Of a stretch of 64,000 nucleotides of DNA, positions 41,636 through 50,531 are shown piece after piece. The notes under the pieces are model-generated. The model had not been told where the DNA came from. It worked only from the letters and a program-made list of their open reading frames with translations, and searched no databases. Within the stretch, counting starts at the first letter, position 1. Each line of letters starts with the position of its first letter. Source of the DNA: Intrasporangiaceae bacterium URHB0013 (lineage in GTDB: Bacteria; Actinomycetota; Actinomycetes; Actinomycetales; Dermatophilaceae); contig JIBA01000012.1 in assembly GCA_000620545.1 (NCBI GenBank), positions 124,001-188,000 of the forward strand, read 5' to 3'. The position numbers and the translations under genes were made by a program.

Positions 41636-43102
41636 GTGGACCTGCACCTCACCCTCGCGGGCTCGGGCGACCTCACCGCCCAGATCTACGCCCAGCTGCG
41701 GGCCGCGGTCCTGGACGGCCGCCTCGCCGGTGGGGACCGCGTGCCGGGCTCGCGTGACCTCGCGGCGAGCCTCAGCGTCTCGCGCGGCACGGTGACGGCG
41801 GCATACGACCGCCTCCTCGCCGAGGAGCTGCTCGAGAGTCGCCGCGGCGCCGGCACGTTCGTCGCGAGCGGTTGCGTCCCACCCGCGCAGGCGACCGGCC
41901 GTCGCGCCCGGGCCGGGGCCGTGGCGCCCACGTCGCTGTGGACGACCCCCGTGGGGCCGGTGCCCGGTCCCGGGGCGGTGGCCCACGACTTCTCCGTCGG
42001 GGTGCCCGACGACTCGCTCTTCCCCCTCGCGACCTGGCGGCGCCTCGTCAGCGGGACGCTGCGACGCGGCCGCCTCTCGGCCGGCACGTACGACGACCCC
42101 GGCGCCCACCGTGGAGGGAGCCGCCTCGAGGCCGAGATCGCCAGGTATGCCGGCCGGTCCCGGTCCGTCGTCGCCTCGGGTGCCGACGTGGTCACCACAG
42201 CCGGGGCCCAGCAGGCCCTCGACCTCGTCGCTCGGGTCCTCCTCGAGCCCGGGGACGTCGTCGCCGTCGAGGACCCCGGCTACACCGCCGCGGTCCGCCT
42301 CTTCGCGACCCACCGGGCCGTCGTGCGCGGCGTGCCGGTCGACGGCGAGGGGATCGTCGTCGACGCCCTGCCCGACGGGGCACGCCTGGTCTACGTCACA
42401 CCGTCGCACCAGCACCCGACCGGGGTCGCGATGTCGCGGACTCGGCGGATGGCCTTGCTGGAGTGGGCGGTCCGCCACGGAGCGGTCATCATCGAGGACG
42501 ACTACGACAGCGAGTTCCGGTTCGCCGACCGGCCTCTCGAGCCGCTGCAGAGTCTCGACCGTGACGGCCGCGTCGTCTACGTCGGGTCCTTCTCCAAGTC
42601 GCTGCTGCCGGCGCTGCGGGTCGGCTACGCCATCGCACCGGTCACGCTCACGCCCGCCCTGCGTGAGGCCAAGCGCGTCACCGTCTGGGACGGCGACGTC
42701 GTGACCCAGGGTGCGCTCGCGGACTTCCTCGCGGAGGGTCACCACGCCGCTCACGTGAAGCGCGCGACCAAGGTCTACCGCGCCCGACGGGAGGCGCTGC
42801 TCGACGGCCTCACGAGCCGCCACGGCCTCGCGGACTGGCTCGAGGTCATCCCGTCGGCGGCCGGACTCCACCTGTGCGCACTGCTGCGCGACCAGGAGCT
42901 CGACGACGTGGCGATCGCCGACACCGCGCTGGCCGCAGGCGTCTTCGTCGAGCCGCTGTCCGTGCGCCACCTCGAGGCGCCACCCCGTCACGGGCTGGTG
43001 TTCGGCGTCGGCGGCATACCGCTGGCGGGCATCGAACCGGCGCTCACCGCGCTGCGGGGCGTCCTCGGCTCGAGCCGGGCGGGACACCGCGGCGCCGGAT
43101 GA
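41636..43102 (+). CDS. MocR/PdxR-family PLP-dependent transcriptional regulator
   Basis: Protein of 488 residues. A GntR-type winged helix (PGSRDLAASLSVSRGTVTAAYDRL, residues ~35-58) is joined to an aminotransferase-like domain with SKSLLPALRVGY near 320, whose Lys in YVGSFSKSLLP binds PLP, and TPSHQHPTGVAMS near 262. Such proteins control vitamin B6, GABA or taurine genes. GTG 41636 is favoured over the upstream ATG at 41576 because the promoter ends just before it. The 3' end overlaps the convergent MFS gene by 59 bases. Confidence 0.87.
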   Translation: MDLHLTLAGSGDLTAQIYAQLRAAVLDGRLAGGDRVPGSRDLAASLSVSRGTVTAAYDRLLAEELLESRRGAGTFVASGCVPPAQATGRRARAGAVAPTSLWTTPVGPVPGPGAVAHDFSVGVPDDSLFPLATWRRLVSGTLRRGRLSAGTYDDPGAHRGGSRLEAEIARYAGRSRSVVASGADVVTTAGAQQALDLVARVLLEPGDVVAVEDPGYTAAVRLFATHRAVVRGVPVDGEGIVVDALPDGARLVYVTPSHQHPTGVAMSRTRRMALLEWAVRHGAVIIEDDYDSEFRFADRPLEPLQSLDRDGRVVYVGSFSKSLLPALRVGYAIAPVTLTPALREAKRVTVWDGDVVTQGALADFLAEGHHAAHVKRATKVYRARREALLDGLTSRHGLADWLEVIPSAAGLHLCALLRDQELDDVAIADTALAAGVFVEPLSVRHLEAPPRHGLVFGVGGIPLAGIEPALTALRGVLGSSRAGHRGAG

Positions 43103-44255
43103 TCGCGAACTGCGACGCCAACGGGATGATCCCGAGAATGAGCACCATCGGCACGGCGAAACCGAGGCGCAGGTTGTCCGCCCCGACCGCGCCGGTCAGC
43201 ACCGCGCCGAGCAGCGCGCCGACGTAGTTGAACTGGTTGAACCGGGCGACCACCTGGTCGGTCTTGTCGATGCGCTCGCCCGCGGAGTCGGCGTCGCCCC
43301 CGGCGATCGCGCCCGCGGCCGAGAAGCTGAGTGGCGCGATGGTCGCGACGGCGCCACCGAGGATCGTGAAACCGACGACGGCCACGACCCACGTCGGCGC
43401 GAAGACGATGACCGCGAGCGACAGGGCGGCGACGACGCCGCTGATGCGAAGGAGCCACACGGCCCCGTGGCGGTCGACGAGGCCGTCACCGACGGTGCGG
43501 GCAAGGAGCGTGGCGACGAGGTAGGGGAGCGTCGCGAGCGCCGTCAGTCCGGTCGGGGCGTCGAGCGTGCTGTCGAGGTAGACCGGCCCCCATGTCGTGG
43601 CGGCCGTGTCGACCATGTAGAAGAGCACCATCGCGAGCCCGAGCAGCGCGATCCGGCGCCAGGGCACGTCGACCGTCGCATCGGTCTCGGCGAGGCGGTC
43701 ACGGCGGACGTACGGCGCAGCCAGCGCCGCGAGCGGGAGGACGAGCAGCGGCAACAGGGCAGGCCCCAGCTCCACGCCCGACGTCGCGAGCGTGACGAGC
43801 GTGCCGAGGATGCCGCCCGCCGTCCAGAAGGCGTGGAAGGACGGCAGGATCGGGCGGCGGTAGAGGTGCTCCACCGTGACGGCCTGCATGTTCGAGGATG
43901 CGTCGACGAGCCCGAGCGCCACGCCGTAGGTGGCGAGTCCGGCGACGAAGACGGCGAACGACGGTGCCACGAGCAGCGCGGCGAAGCCCACTGTCGCGAC
44001 GACGAGCCCCACGCGGACGACCATGGCGCTCGACGATCGGGCGGCGACGAGCTCGGCGACGACCGAGCCCACGCCCGCGAGCAGCACCACCATGAGGAGC
44101 AGGCCGCTGACGGCGAGCTCGTCGAGCGACCACTTCTCCTGCACCTGTGGCAGTCGGGTCGTCAGGGAGATGAAGAGCAGTCCCTGGACGAAGAAGGCGG
44201 TGCCGGCGGCGAGCCGGGCCCGCACCAGGGAGGAGGACTCGGCCCGAAGTGTCAC
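43044..44255 (-). CDS. MFS transporter
   Basis: Protein of 403 residues with 12 hydrophobic segments. YSLVRARLAAGTAFFVQG-like start, GLVDASSNMQAV near 138 and LVDRHGAVWLLR near 262 fit the FucP/DHA-type MFS group that includes sugar and drug proton symporters. The frame's end overlaps the convergent MocR gene. Substrate unknown. Confidence 0.86.
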   Translation of the reverse strand: MTLRAESSSLVRARLAAGTAFFVQGLLFISLTTRLPQVQEKWSLDELAVSGLLLMVVLLAGVGSVVAELVAARSSSAMVVRVGLVVATVGFAALLVAPSFAVFVAGLATYGVALGLVDASSNMQAVTVEHLYRRPILPSFHAFWTAGGILGTLVTLATSGVELGPALLPLLVLPLAALAAPYVRRDRLAETDATVDVPWRRIALLGLAMVLFYMVDTAATTWGPVYLDSTLDAPTGLTALATLPYLVATLLARTVGDGLVDRHGAVWLLRISGVVAALSLAVIVFAPTWVVAVVGFTILGGAVATIAPLSFSAAGAIAGGDADSAGERIDKTDQVVARFNQFNYVGALLGAVLTGAVGADNLRLGFAVPMVLILGIIPLASQFAIIRRRGVPPGSSRGRPAAR

Positions 44256-44301
44256 GGTGGGTCACACTGTCGCTCGCCGGACCCGCCGTCAAGGCTCCGC
44301 G

Positions 44302-44934
44302 TCAGCAGCAGGCGTCGCCGCGCCAGTTCGAGCGTCCCTCGCGGACCGCGACGGCGGCGATGACGAGCGCGGCGACCGGATCGAGCCACCACCAGCCGAG
44401 GAGGGCGTTGGCGAGCAGACCCACGAGGAGCACGGCCGAGAGGTAGGTGCAGAGCAGCGTCTGGGTGCCGTCGGCCACGACGGCACCGGATCCGAGCTCT
44501 CGACCCGTGCGTCGCTGCCAGCGAGAGAGCAGCGGCATGACGAGGAGGGAGAGTGCGGCGAGCGCGATGCCGACGACCGAGGTGTCGGGCTGCTCGCGCG
44601 TCATGACGGCGCGCACGGACTCGACGGTGACGTAGGCGGCCAGCGCGAAGAAGGAGACGGCGATGAGTCGGCGGGCGAGGTGCTCGCGCTCCTCGGGGAC
44701 GGGGTGGCCGAACTGCCAGAGGATGACGACGCCACTCATCACCTCCACCGTCGAGTCGAGGCCGAAGCCGACGAGCGCCGTGGAGTCGGCGATGCGGCCC
44801 GAGGTGACGGCGACGACGGCCTCGATGACGTTGTAGGCGACCGACGTCGCTGCCAGCAGGCGGGCTCGGCGCACGAGCGCGGTCCGCCGCGACGGCGGCA
44901 GGAGCGAGAAGACGGGACGGGAGGGCGTGCTCAC
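44302..44934 (-). CDS. Cation diffusion facilitator-type transporter (short)
   Basis: Membrane protein of 210 residues with five to six segments. STALVGFGLDSTVEVMSG (near 50) carries the CDF metal site residues D and S, and a second AVVADGTQTLLCTYLS segment gives the paired site. It lacks the long cytoplasmic C-terminal domain of typical CDF proteins and ends in a Cys-Cys. GTG 44934 overlaps the upstream CDF stop by GTGA; an 18-base longer ATG start is less likely. Probably Zn/Co/Cd export with its neighbour. Confidence 0.82.
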   Translation of the reverse strand: MSTPSRPVFSLLPPSRRTALVRRARLLAATSVAYNVIEAVVAVTSGRIADSTALVGFGLDSTVEVMSGVVILWQFGHPVPEEREHLARRLIAVSFFALAAYVTVESVRAVMTREQPDTSVVGIALAALSLLVMPLLSRWQRRTGRELGSGAVVADGTQTLLCTYLSAVLLVGLLANALLGWWWLDPVAALVIAAVAVREGRSNWRGDACC

Positions 44935-45896
44935 CAGTCGGCTCCTCGGCACTCGGCGCGGTTGCTCGTCTCGACCTGGAGGGTCGCGTGGGCGACGTGG
45001 AACCGCTCACGCAGCATCCGGCTGGCGGCCTCGAGCACCACGGGTCCGGCCTCGGGGCGCGACGTCACGAGGTGGGCGGTGGCGACGTCCATGCCCGACG
45101 TCAGCGTCCACACGTGGAGGTCGTGGACCTCGGTGACGCCCGGCACCTCGCCGAGCGCGGTCAGCAGATCGGTGGGCTCGAGGCCGGTTGGTGCGTGCTG
45201 ACCGAGGACGGCGACGACCTCACGCCCGAGCCCGATGGCGCGGACGGCGACGAAGACCGCGATGGCGACGGCCACGACGGTGTCCCACCAGGCGCTCCCC
45301 GTCGTGCCGACGAGGATCGCAGCGGCGATGACCCCGACCGAGCCGACCGTGTCGGCGACGACCTCGAGGTAGGCCCCCCTGACGTTGAGGCTCTCGCGAG
45401 CACCGCCGCGCAGCAGGAGCAGGGCGACGACGTTGACGACGAGGCCGATCGCGCCGACGACGAGCATGGTCCCCGAGGCGATCTCGGGAGCGGCGCCGAT
45501 GCGGCCGAGCGCCTCGACGGCGATGTAGACGGAGACCCCGAGCATGAGCAGGACGGCGAGCCCGGAGGCGAACACCTCGGCGCGGTAGGACCCGAAGGTG
45601 CGCCGCCCGGTGGTGTCGGCGCGCGTCGCGATGCGCGTGGCGACGAGCGCCGCGCCGAGGGTCACGACGTCGGCGGCCATGTGGCCTGCGTCGGAGAGCA
45701 GCGCGAGGGAGCCGGAGACGAGGCCGGCCACGAGCTCGACCACGAAGTAGGCGGCCACGAGGCCGAAGGCGACCGCGAGCCGCCAGCGGTGTCGTCCGCC
45801 GGCGTGGGCCGCGACCGCGCCGTGGGAGTGGCCGTGGGAGCGGCCGTGGGAGTGGCCGGTGGAGCGGCCGCGGGAGTGGCCGTGTCCGGGGCTCAC
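44931..45896 (-). CDS. CzcD/ZitB-like cation diffusion facilitator
   Basis: Protein of 321 residues. The N-terminus is a His-rich metal-binding tail ([20 protein letters not shown]). Six membrane segments follow with [14 protein letters not shown] near 63 and HxxxD-type pair [13 protein letters not shown] near 185; the cytoplasmic domain has [19 protein letters not shown] near 260. It expels Zn or a similar divalent cation. The gene overlaps both neighbours (sensor and short CDF), so one operon. Confidence 0.92.
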   Translation of the reverse strand: MSPGHGHSRGRSTGHSHGRSHGHSHGAVAAHAGGRHRWRLAVAFGLVAAYFVVELVAGLVSGSLALLSDAGHMAADVVTLGAALVATRIATRADTTGRRTFGSYRAEVFASGLAVLLMLGVSVYIAVEALGRIGAAPEIASGTMLVVGAIGLVVNVVALLLLRGGARESLNVRGAYLEVVADTVGSVGVIAAAILVGTTGSAWWDTVVAVAIAVFVAVRAIGLGREVVAVLGQHAPTGLEPTDLLTALGEVPGVTEVHDLHVWTLTSGMDVATAHLVTSRPEAGPVVLEAASRMLRERFHVAHATLQVETSNRAECRGADW

Positions 45897-46276
45897 CGAC
45901 GTCGCCCGCCGTCATGGAGGGCGTGCTCGCGGGTGACGTCGAGCAGCAGGCGGACGTGGGCGTCGGACAGCCGGTAGTAGATGTTGCGTCCCTGGCGGCG
46001 GCCGGCCACGACGCCGGAGGCTCGCAGCAGCCGGAGGGCTTGCGAGACGGTGGTCTCGGCGGTGCCGGTCGCGGCCGCGAGGTCGCAGACGCAGAGCTCG
46101 CCGGCCTCGAGGAGGGCGTAGAGCAGACGCGCGCGGGTCGGGTCGCCGAGCAGCTTGAAGACGCTCGTGACGCGAGCGAGCTCTTCGGTGCCCGGCGCGT
46201 GCTCGGTGGCGAGGGCGACCTTCTCGGGGTGCACGCAGGGGGCGGCGCAGCCGTCGAGCCCGGTGACGGTGCTCAT
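45893..46276 (-). CDS. SmtB/ArsR-family metal-sensing repressor
   Basis: Protein of 127 residues. A winged helix with ELCVCDLA supplies Cys62 and Cys64, and N-terminal Cys10 and Cys14 complete the alpha-3N site seen in CadC. The C-terminal helix carries [19 protein letters not shown], the residues of the Zn-sensing alpha-5 site. Both classes of site are thus present. ATG 46276 has AAGGGG 8 bases upstream; ATG 46291 is a longer alternative with none. It should release the operator on binding Zn, Cd or Pb and induce the two CDF genes. Confidence 0.9.
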   Translation of the reverse strand: MSTVTGLDGCAAPCVHPEKVALATEHAPGTEELARVTSVFKLLGDPTRARLLYALLEAGELCVCDLAAATGTAETTVSQALRLLRASGVVAGRRQGRNIYYRLSDAHVRLLLDVTREHALHDGGRRR

Positions 46277-46288
46277 ATAGGCCCCTTT

Positions 46289-46310
46289 CATCTGAACGGG
46301 TGTTCAGATG
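46289..46310 (-). promoter_or_regulatory. SmtB/ArsR operator
   Basis: Perfect inverted repeat with 9-bp arms CATCTGAAC and GTTCAGATG around 4 bases, 12 bases before the sensor's ATG. It matches the ATNTGAACA-type operators of zinc and cadmium sensors. It also lies ~55 bp before the divergent DUF389 gene. Confidence 0.85.
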
Positions 46311-46363
46311 TCACTCTCGCCGCCTGCGGCACCCGGCGTCAACCGGGCGGCAGACTGTCCGAC

Positions 46364-47344
46364 ATGTTGAGACTGACGGCCACGATCCCGAGCGAGCTGA
46401 CCGAGCCGGTCGTCCGGGTGCTCGCCGACTCGGCGGCCGTGAGCTCGCTGTCGGTCCTGCGCGGAGCGGCTGTGCGCCCCGTCGGTGACGTCGTGCACGC
46501 CGACGTCGCCCGTGAGGGGGTCAACGTCCTCGTCGACCGGCTGCGCGAGCTCGGGGTCCACGAGGGCGGGACGCTCCAGATCGAGCCCGTCACGACGTGG
46601 GTCTCGCGTGCCGGTTTCGAGGCCGACGAGGTAACGCCGGGCAGCAGCGCCGATGCCGTCGTGTGGGCGCAGGTCGCGCAGCGGTCCTACGACGACAGCG
46701 AGCTGAATTGGACGTTCCTGTCGTTCATGTCTCTCGCGACCCTCATCGCCGGCATCGCGATCATCCTCGACTCGCAGATCCTCGTCATCGGCGCGATGGT
46801 GCTCGGGCCGGAGTTCGGCGCGATCGCCGCGCTCGGGGTCGCGCTCGTGCGGCGGCGCCCGTTGCTGCTCGCCGTGGCGGCCCGAGCACTCGTCGTGGGC
46901 TTCGTCGTGGCCATCGTCGTCACCTGTCTCGCCGGTCTCGCCGGCCGCGCCCTCGGCTGGGTCACGCTCGAGGACATCTCGGGTGCGCGGCCCGCCACCG
47001 ACTTCATCTACACGCCCGACAAGTGGTCGTTCATCGTGGCCGTCCTCGCGGCGGCCGCGGGCGTGCTGTCGCTGACCTCGGCCAAGCTCGGCGGCCTGAG
47101 CGGTGTCTTCATCTCGGTGACGACGATCCCGGCCGCGGGCAACGTCGCGCTCGGGCTCGCCTTCGGAGCCTGGAGCGAGGTGCGCGGCAGCGGTCTGCAG
47201 CTCGTCGTCAACATCGTCGGGATGGCGATCGCGGGCTGGCTCACGCTGGCGTTGCAGGCCGCCGTGTGGTCACGGGTGCCGGCCCCACGGTCGCACTCGA
47301 GGCTGAGCCGCCGGATCCACGCGGAGCCGCCGCCGCCTCGCTGA
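46364..47344 (+). CDS. DUF389-family membrane protein
   Basis: Protein of 326 residues. An N-terminal ~110-residue soluble alpha/beta region ([16 protein letters not shown]) precedes six membrane segments with the family core [20 protein letters not shown] and [18 protein letters not shown]. Function is not known. It is divergent from the metal-sensor operon and may share its operator. ATG 46364; the long upstream frame is a shadow. Confidence 0.87.
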   Translation: MLRLTATIPSELTEPVVRVLADSAAVSSLSVLRGAAVRPVGDVVHADVAREGVNVLVDRLRELGVHEGGTLQIEPVTTWVSRAGFEADEVTPGSSADAVVWAQVAQRSYDDSELNWTFLSFMSLATLIAGIAIILDSQILVIGAMVLGPEFGAIAALGVALVRRRPLLLAVAARALVVGFVVAIVVTCLAGLAGRALGWVTLEDISGARPATDFIYTPDKWSFIVAVLAAAAGVLSLTSAKLGGLSGVFISVTTIPAAGNVALGLAFGAWSEVRGSGLQLVVNIVGMAIAGWLTLALQAAVWSRVPAPRSHSRLSRRIHAEPPPPR

Positions 47345-47415
47345 GCACTCGGGCGTCTGCCGCATCGGGGCCGACGTCGCGATCGACGTGTCCGCGAGGG
47401 GCGCCGCCGCGCGCC

Positions 47416-48075
47416 TCACTGTGTCGTCGTCGTCGTCGCTCGCGGCACGGGAGTCGGCAGCAGGAACGTCGTCGCCAGCGCCCCGTTGACGAGGGACAGC
47501 AGGGTGCCGGTCTCCTGGCGGATGACGGCGTAGCGGCTCTGGGCCACGGGCGAGCTCGCCGTGGCCTCGTCGGACGCGGCCTGCGCGAAGAGGCCGAGGG
47601 ACGCCAGCCGGCCGTAGTAGCTGGGCGCGTCGAGACCGGGTGGCGGCCCGTTCGCACCGAGCCGCGCGAGGTGCTGGGCCATGAGGTCGAGCTGGAGCGC
47701 CGCGGCGTTGCCGGACATCGCCATCCGGTCCAGCAACCGGACGTCGTCGACGAGGTTCGAGTAGTCCGCCAGTGCGGCGGGCCGGTTGAAGACCCTGCTC
47801 GTCGCCAGGCTCGGTCGAGGAAGAGCGGTCACGGTGACCGTCGGGGTGGCGACGACGGTCGCGGTGGTGACGACCGTCGTCGTCGCGGTGACCGTGCGCC
47901 TCTCGATCTCGGTGACGGTCACCGTCTCGGTCGGGACCGGGGTGCCCGTGGTGCCCGTGGTGCCCGTGGCGCCGCCCACCTGGCTCAGCTGGATCTCCGG
48001 CGTGCCGGACGAGCACCCGGCGAGCGCGAGGGCAGCCGACAGCGCCAGCGCTGCTGCGAGCCGGGCTCGGCGCAC
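47416..48075 (-). CDS. Lipoprotein of unknown function
   Basis: Protein of 219 residues. Signal peptide with lipobox ALAGCSSG (Cys20), then a Thr/Val-rich low-complexity linker (VTVTEIERRTVTATTTVV) of about 60 residues, then an Ala/Leu-rich helical domain ending in a Thr run. The domain should stand away from the membrane on the linker. No known family is recognised. Confidence 0.75.
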   Translation of the reverse strand: MRRARLAAALALSAALALAGCSSGTPEIQLSQVGGATGTTGTTGTPVPTETVTVTEIERRTVTATTTVVTTATVVATPTVTVTALPRPSLATSRVFNRPAALADYSNLVDDVRLLDRMAMSGNAAALQLDLMAQHLARLGANGPPPGLDAPSYYGRLASLGLFAQAASDEATASSPVAQSRYAVIRQETGTLLSLVNGALATTFLLPTPVPRATTTTTQ

Positions 48076-48190
48076 GTTCGACTCCGGTGCTCGACGTGGA
48101 CGGTGGCTCGATTGTGATCGCTGGACCGTCGCCGCGGGAGCGAATGCGCGAATCGTCCCCGCCTGCCCGGGCGGGTAGGGCTCGCGAAGG

Positions 48191-48979
48191 TCAGGTGCGG
48201 GCCGCCGCCAGCTGGGGACGCGTCAGGAAGAGTGCCCCGTCGAGCCGCGCCCCACGCAGGTCGGCGTCACGCAGGTCGGCGCCGAGCAGGTCCGCCCACC
48301 GCAGGTCGGCGTCGCGCAGGTCCGCGGCGATGAGGAGCGCCCCCCTGAGGTCCGCCGTGCGCAGGTCCTGGCCCCGCAGGTCGGCCTCGACGAGGTCGGC
48401 CCCGGCGCGCACGCGCCGCGGAGGTCTGCGTATGCCGTCACGCCGCCTCCGCCGGTCACGCGCGGTCGCGCTGGCCGTCCGGAGCAGACCACCGACCCGC
48501 GAGCGCACGGCGACGAGGTCGACGGCGAGCAGCTCGTCGGGTGCGCCGGCCGTCGCCAGCGCGATCTCGTCGGCGGCGGCCGATAGACCGACCCGCGTCG
48601 CCTGGTCAGGTCCGAGCGCGAGGGCGTCCCGCAGGTGGGCGAGCATCTCGTGCAGCTGGCGCATGACGGGCAGGACGGCATACATCGTCGGGGCCGTCTC
48701 GGGGGCCTCACGCCAGGAGACGCCACCGAAGGTGACCTGTGAGACCTGCTGCCCGGCACCGAAGCAGTCGAACGCCACGCAGCCGCGCCACCCGTCCTCG
48801 CGGAGCCGGTCGTGGACGCCGCACCGGTCGTCGGCGAGGAGGTTGCGGCACGGCTCACCGCCGGCCTTGTCGACGGGGAAGTCGGCCGACCGGGCGAACG
48901 GGAGCGCGACGCAGCACAGGCCGAAGCATCGGGAGCAGTCGGCCTCGAGGTCGGGCGTGCGGCCCGGGGTCGGCGTCAC
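48191..48979 (-). CDS. Cys-cluster plus pentapeptide-repeat protein
   Basis: Protein of 262 residues with two parts. Residues 1-90 carry a zinc/iron-type Cys cluster (CSRCFGLCCVALPF, then PCRNL, RCGVHD, GCVAFDCFG), like YkgJ-type domains. Residues ~200-255 are eight or nine pentapeptide repeats A(D/N)LR-x (ADLRGQDLRTADLRGALL...), which form a beta-helix. A helical section joins them. GTG 48979 overlaps the upstream gene by GTGA. Function unknown; the combination is seen in actinobacteria but is not characterised. Confidence 0.82.
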   Translation of the reverse strand: MTPTPGRTPDLEADCSRCFGLCCVALPFARSADFPVDKAGGEPCRNLLADDRCGVHDRLREDGWRGCVAFDCFGAGQQVSQVTFGGVSWREAPETAPTMYAVLPVMRQLHEMLAHLRDALALGPDQATRVGLSAAADEIALATAGAPDELLAVDLVAVRSRVGGLLRTASATARDRRRRRDGIRRPPRRVRAGADLVEADLRGQDLRTADLRGALLIAADLRDADLRWADLLGADLRDADLRGARLDGALFLTRPQLAAART

Positions 48980-49455
48980 GGCAGCTCGTTGCCGATCATC
49001 GTCGTACGATGCGTGCCGCCACCGTCGGCAGGGGTCTCGTAGCGCACCGGCATGCCGGGGAAGGCGCGCGCGAACCAGAAGGTGGCGAGCCCGCCCACGC
49101 CGTCGTCGACGGTGTAGCGCAGCGCATCGACGGTGCCGAGCGGCAGCTCCACCGTGTCGGGCGCGATCGTGACGGCTGACTCCGGGAAGGAGGCGTGGCC
49201 CTGGAGCTCGAGCCACGTCGTACGCGCCTCCTCCATCTCGCCGTCACGTGCGCCGTCCGGGCCGACGCGCCAGCGCTGCAGGGTCGCTCCGTCCGCGTCG
49301 GGCGCGACGAACCGGTTGACCCGCTGCCACGAGGGTCCGTCGGCCGGCTCGACGAGGAGCGTGATGGTGCGCCCGTCGGGGCACCCCGCGCGGATCTCGT
49401 CCGCGGTGAAGGGGGTCGGCGCAGTGCCCGGTCCGAGCACGTGGGGGTCGTTCAT
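48976..49455 (-). CDS. Hypothetical beta-rich protein
   Basis: Protein of 159 residues, no recognised family, no signal peptide. It looks like a compact beta-sheet protein (TITLLVEPADGPSWQRVNRF, PVRYETPADGGG). GATACT is six bases before ATG 49455, so the message may be leaderless. It is co-translated with the pentapeptide gene through a GTGA overlap, which suggests a shared role. Confidence 0.7.
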   Translation of the reverse strand: MNDPHVLGPGTAPTPFTADEIRAGCPDGRTITLLVEPADGPSWQRVNRFVAPDADGATLQRWRVGPDGARDGEMEEARTTWLELQGHASFPESAVTIAPDTVELPLGTVDALRYTVDDGVGGLATFWFARAFPGMPVRYETPADGGGTHRTTMIGNELP

Positions 49456-49506
49456 CCCGCCAGTATCACGGGCCGTCGGCACCGCGTCACCGTCGAGTGT
49501 GCCCCG

Positions 49507-49902
49507 TCAGAGAAGCGAGCTGGGGTCGTCGGGGATGTCGGCGGCATACGACTGGAGCAGCTGGAGCGGCACGACCTCGAGGGCGCGCTCGTGCGTGCCG
49601 GCGAGGAAGACCGGCGCGGCGGCGCCGGCCTGGTGGGCCTCGAGCCACCGACTCGCGACGACGCACCACCGGTCGCCCGGCGTCAGACCGGGGAAGCGCC
49701 ACTCCGGGCGAGGTGTCACGAGGTCGTTCCCGACGCTGCGCTGGTGCTCGAGGAACTCGGCGGTGACGACGACGCAGACGGTGTGGCTGCCGCGGTCCTC
49801 CGGGCCGGTCGTGCAGTAGCCGTCACGGTAGAAGCCCGTCAGCGGGTCGGTGCCGCACGCCTCGAGCCCGGTGCCGATGACGTTCCGTTCCCGCGCTGCC
49901 AT
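49507..49902 (-). CDS. DUF2237-family protein
   Basis: Protein of 131 residues matching the conserved pattern NVIGTGLEACGTDPLTGFYRDG ... PEDRGSHTVCVVVTAEFL ... FPGLTPGDRWCVVASRWLEA ... PVFLAGTHERALEVVPL. The family is widespread and uncharacterised, with conserved Cys residues. TAGGTT is six bases before ATG 49902 (leaderless). Confidence 0.88.
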   Translation of the reverse strand: MAARERNVIGTGLEACGTDPLTGFYRDGYCTTGPEDRGSHTVCVVVTAEFLEHQRSVGNDLVTPRPEWRFPGLTPGDRWCVVASRWLEAHQAGAAAPVFLAGTHERALEVVPLQLLQSYAADIPDDPSSLL

Positions 49903-50033
49903 GGCCCAAACCTACTGGGCGAGAGGCCGTCTTCTCGACGAGGAGGATCGGCGCCGGCAGCACCGGCGGTGTCCGCTCGTCGGGCGTGCGCGCTTTCCGG
50001 TGCGGCGCGGGGCCGCTCGCTACGCTGAGTCCC

Positions 50034-50480
50034 ATGCTGGGGATGAAGGAGTACGAGCAGGACTACATCGACGCCTGCCGTTCGCGTGTGGAGACGCAGG
50101 TCGCCATGTTCTACGAGGTCGCGCAGGCGGCCCGCGACCACGGCGATGCCGATGTCTCCCGCATCGAGGGTGCCCTCGAGTCCCTGGAGTACGAGTACTT
50201 CAACAACATGCTGCTCGTCCTCGACGGCTACTTCGTCCACCGCCTGCGCGGCGTCGAGGGCAAGGACGGCAACGCGCTCAACGAGGTACGGGTGCTCGCG
50301 CGGTCACTCATGGAGAACGGTGGCACCGTCATGGCCGACCCGCAGATCCGGCTCGACCCGGCCCGGAGCGTCCTCGGCCTCGAGGTCGGCGCTCCCATCA
50401 CCCTGACGCTCCAGCAGTACCGTCGGATCTCCGACGCCTTCCTCCGCGAGATCGAGAGCAAGTTCTCGCACAACGACTGA
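50034..50480 (+). CDS. Conserved hypothetical helical protein
   Basis: Protein of 148 residues, largely helical and acidic (ESLEYEYFNNMLLVLDGYFVHRL, GKDGNALNEVRVLARSLMENG). Not recognised as a named family. TACGCT is seven bases before ATG 50034, so the transcript is probably leaderless; the upstream frame extension is dropped. Confidence 0.75.
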   Translation: MLGMKEYEQDYIDACRSRVETQVAMFYEVAQAARDHGDADVSRIEGALESLEYEYFNNMLLVLDGYFVHRLRGVEGKDGNALNEVRVLARSLMENGGTVMADPQIRLDPARSVLGLEVGAPITLTLQQYRRISDAFLREIESKFSHND

Positions 50481-50531
50481 CCGGGCGGGCATCCTCCACC
50501 CGAGAATTCCTGAGCCAGAAGGAGGTCCGTA

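Noticed and set aside
45815-45892. GTGGGAGTGGCC tandem DNA repeat as a regulatory element
   Set aside because: It is explained by the His-rich N-terminal coding sequence of the CDF transporter.
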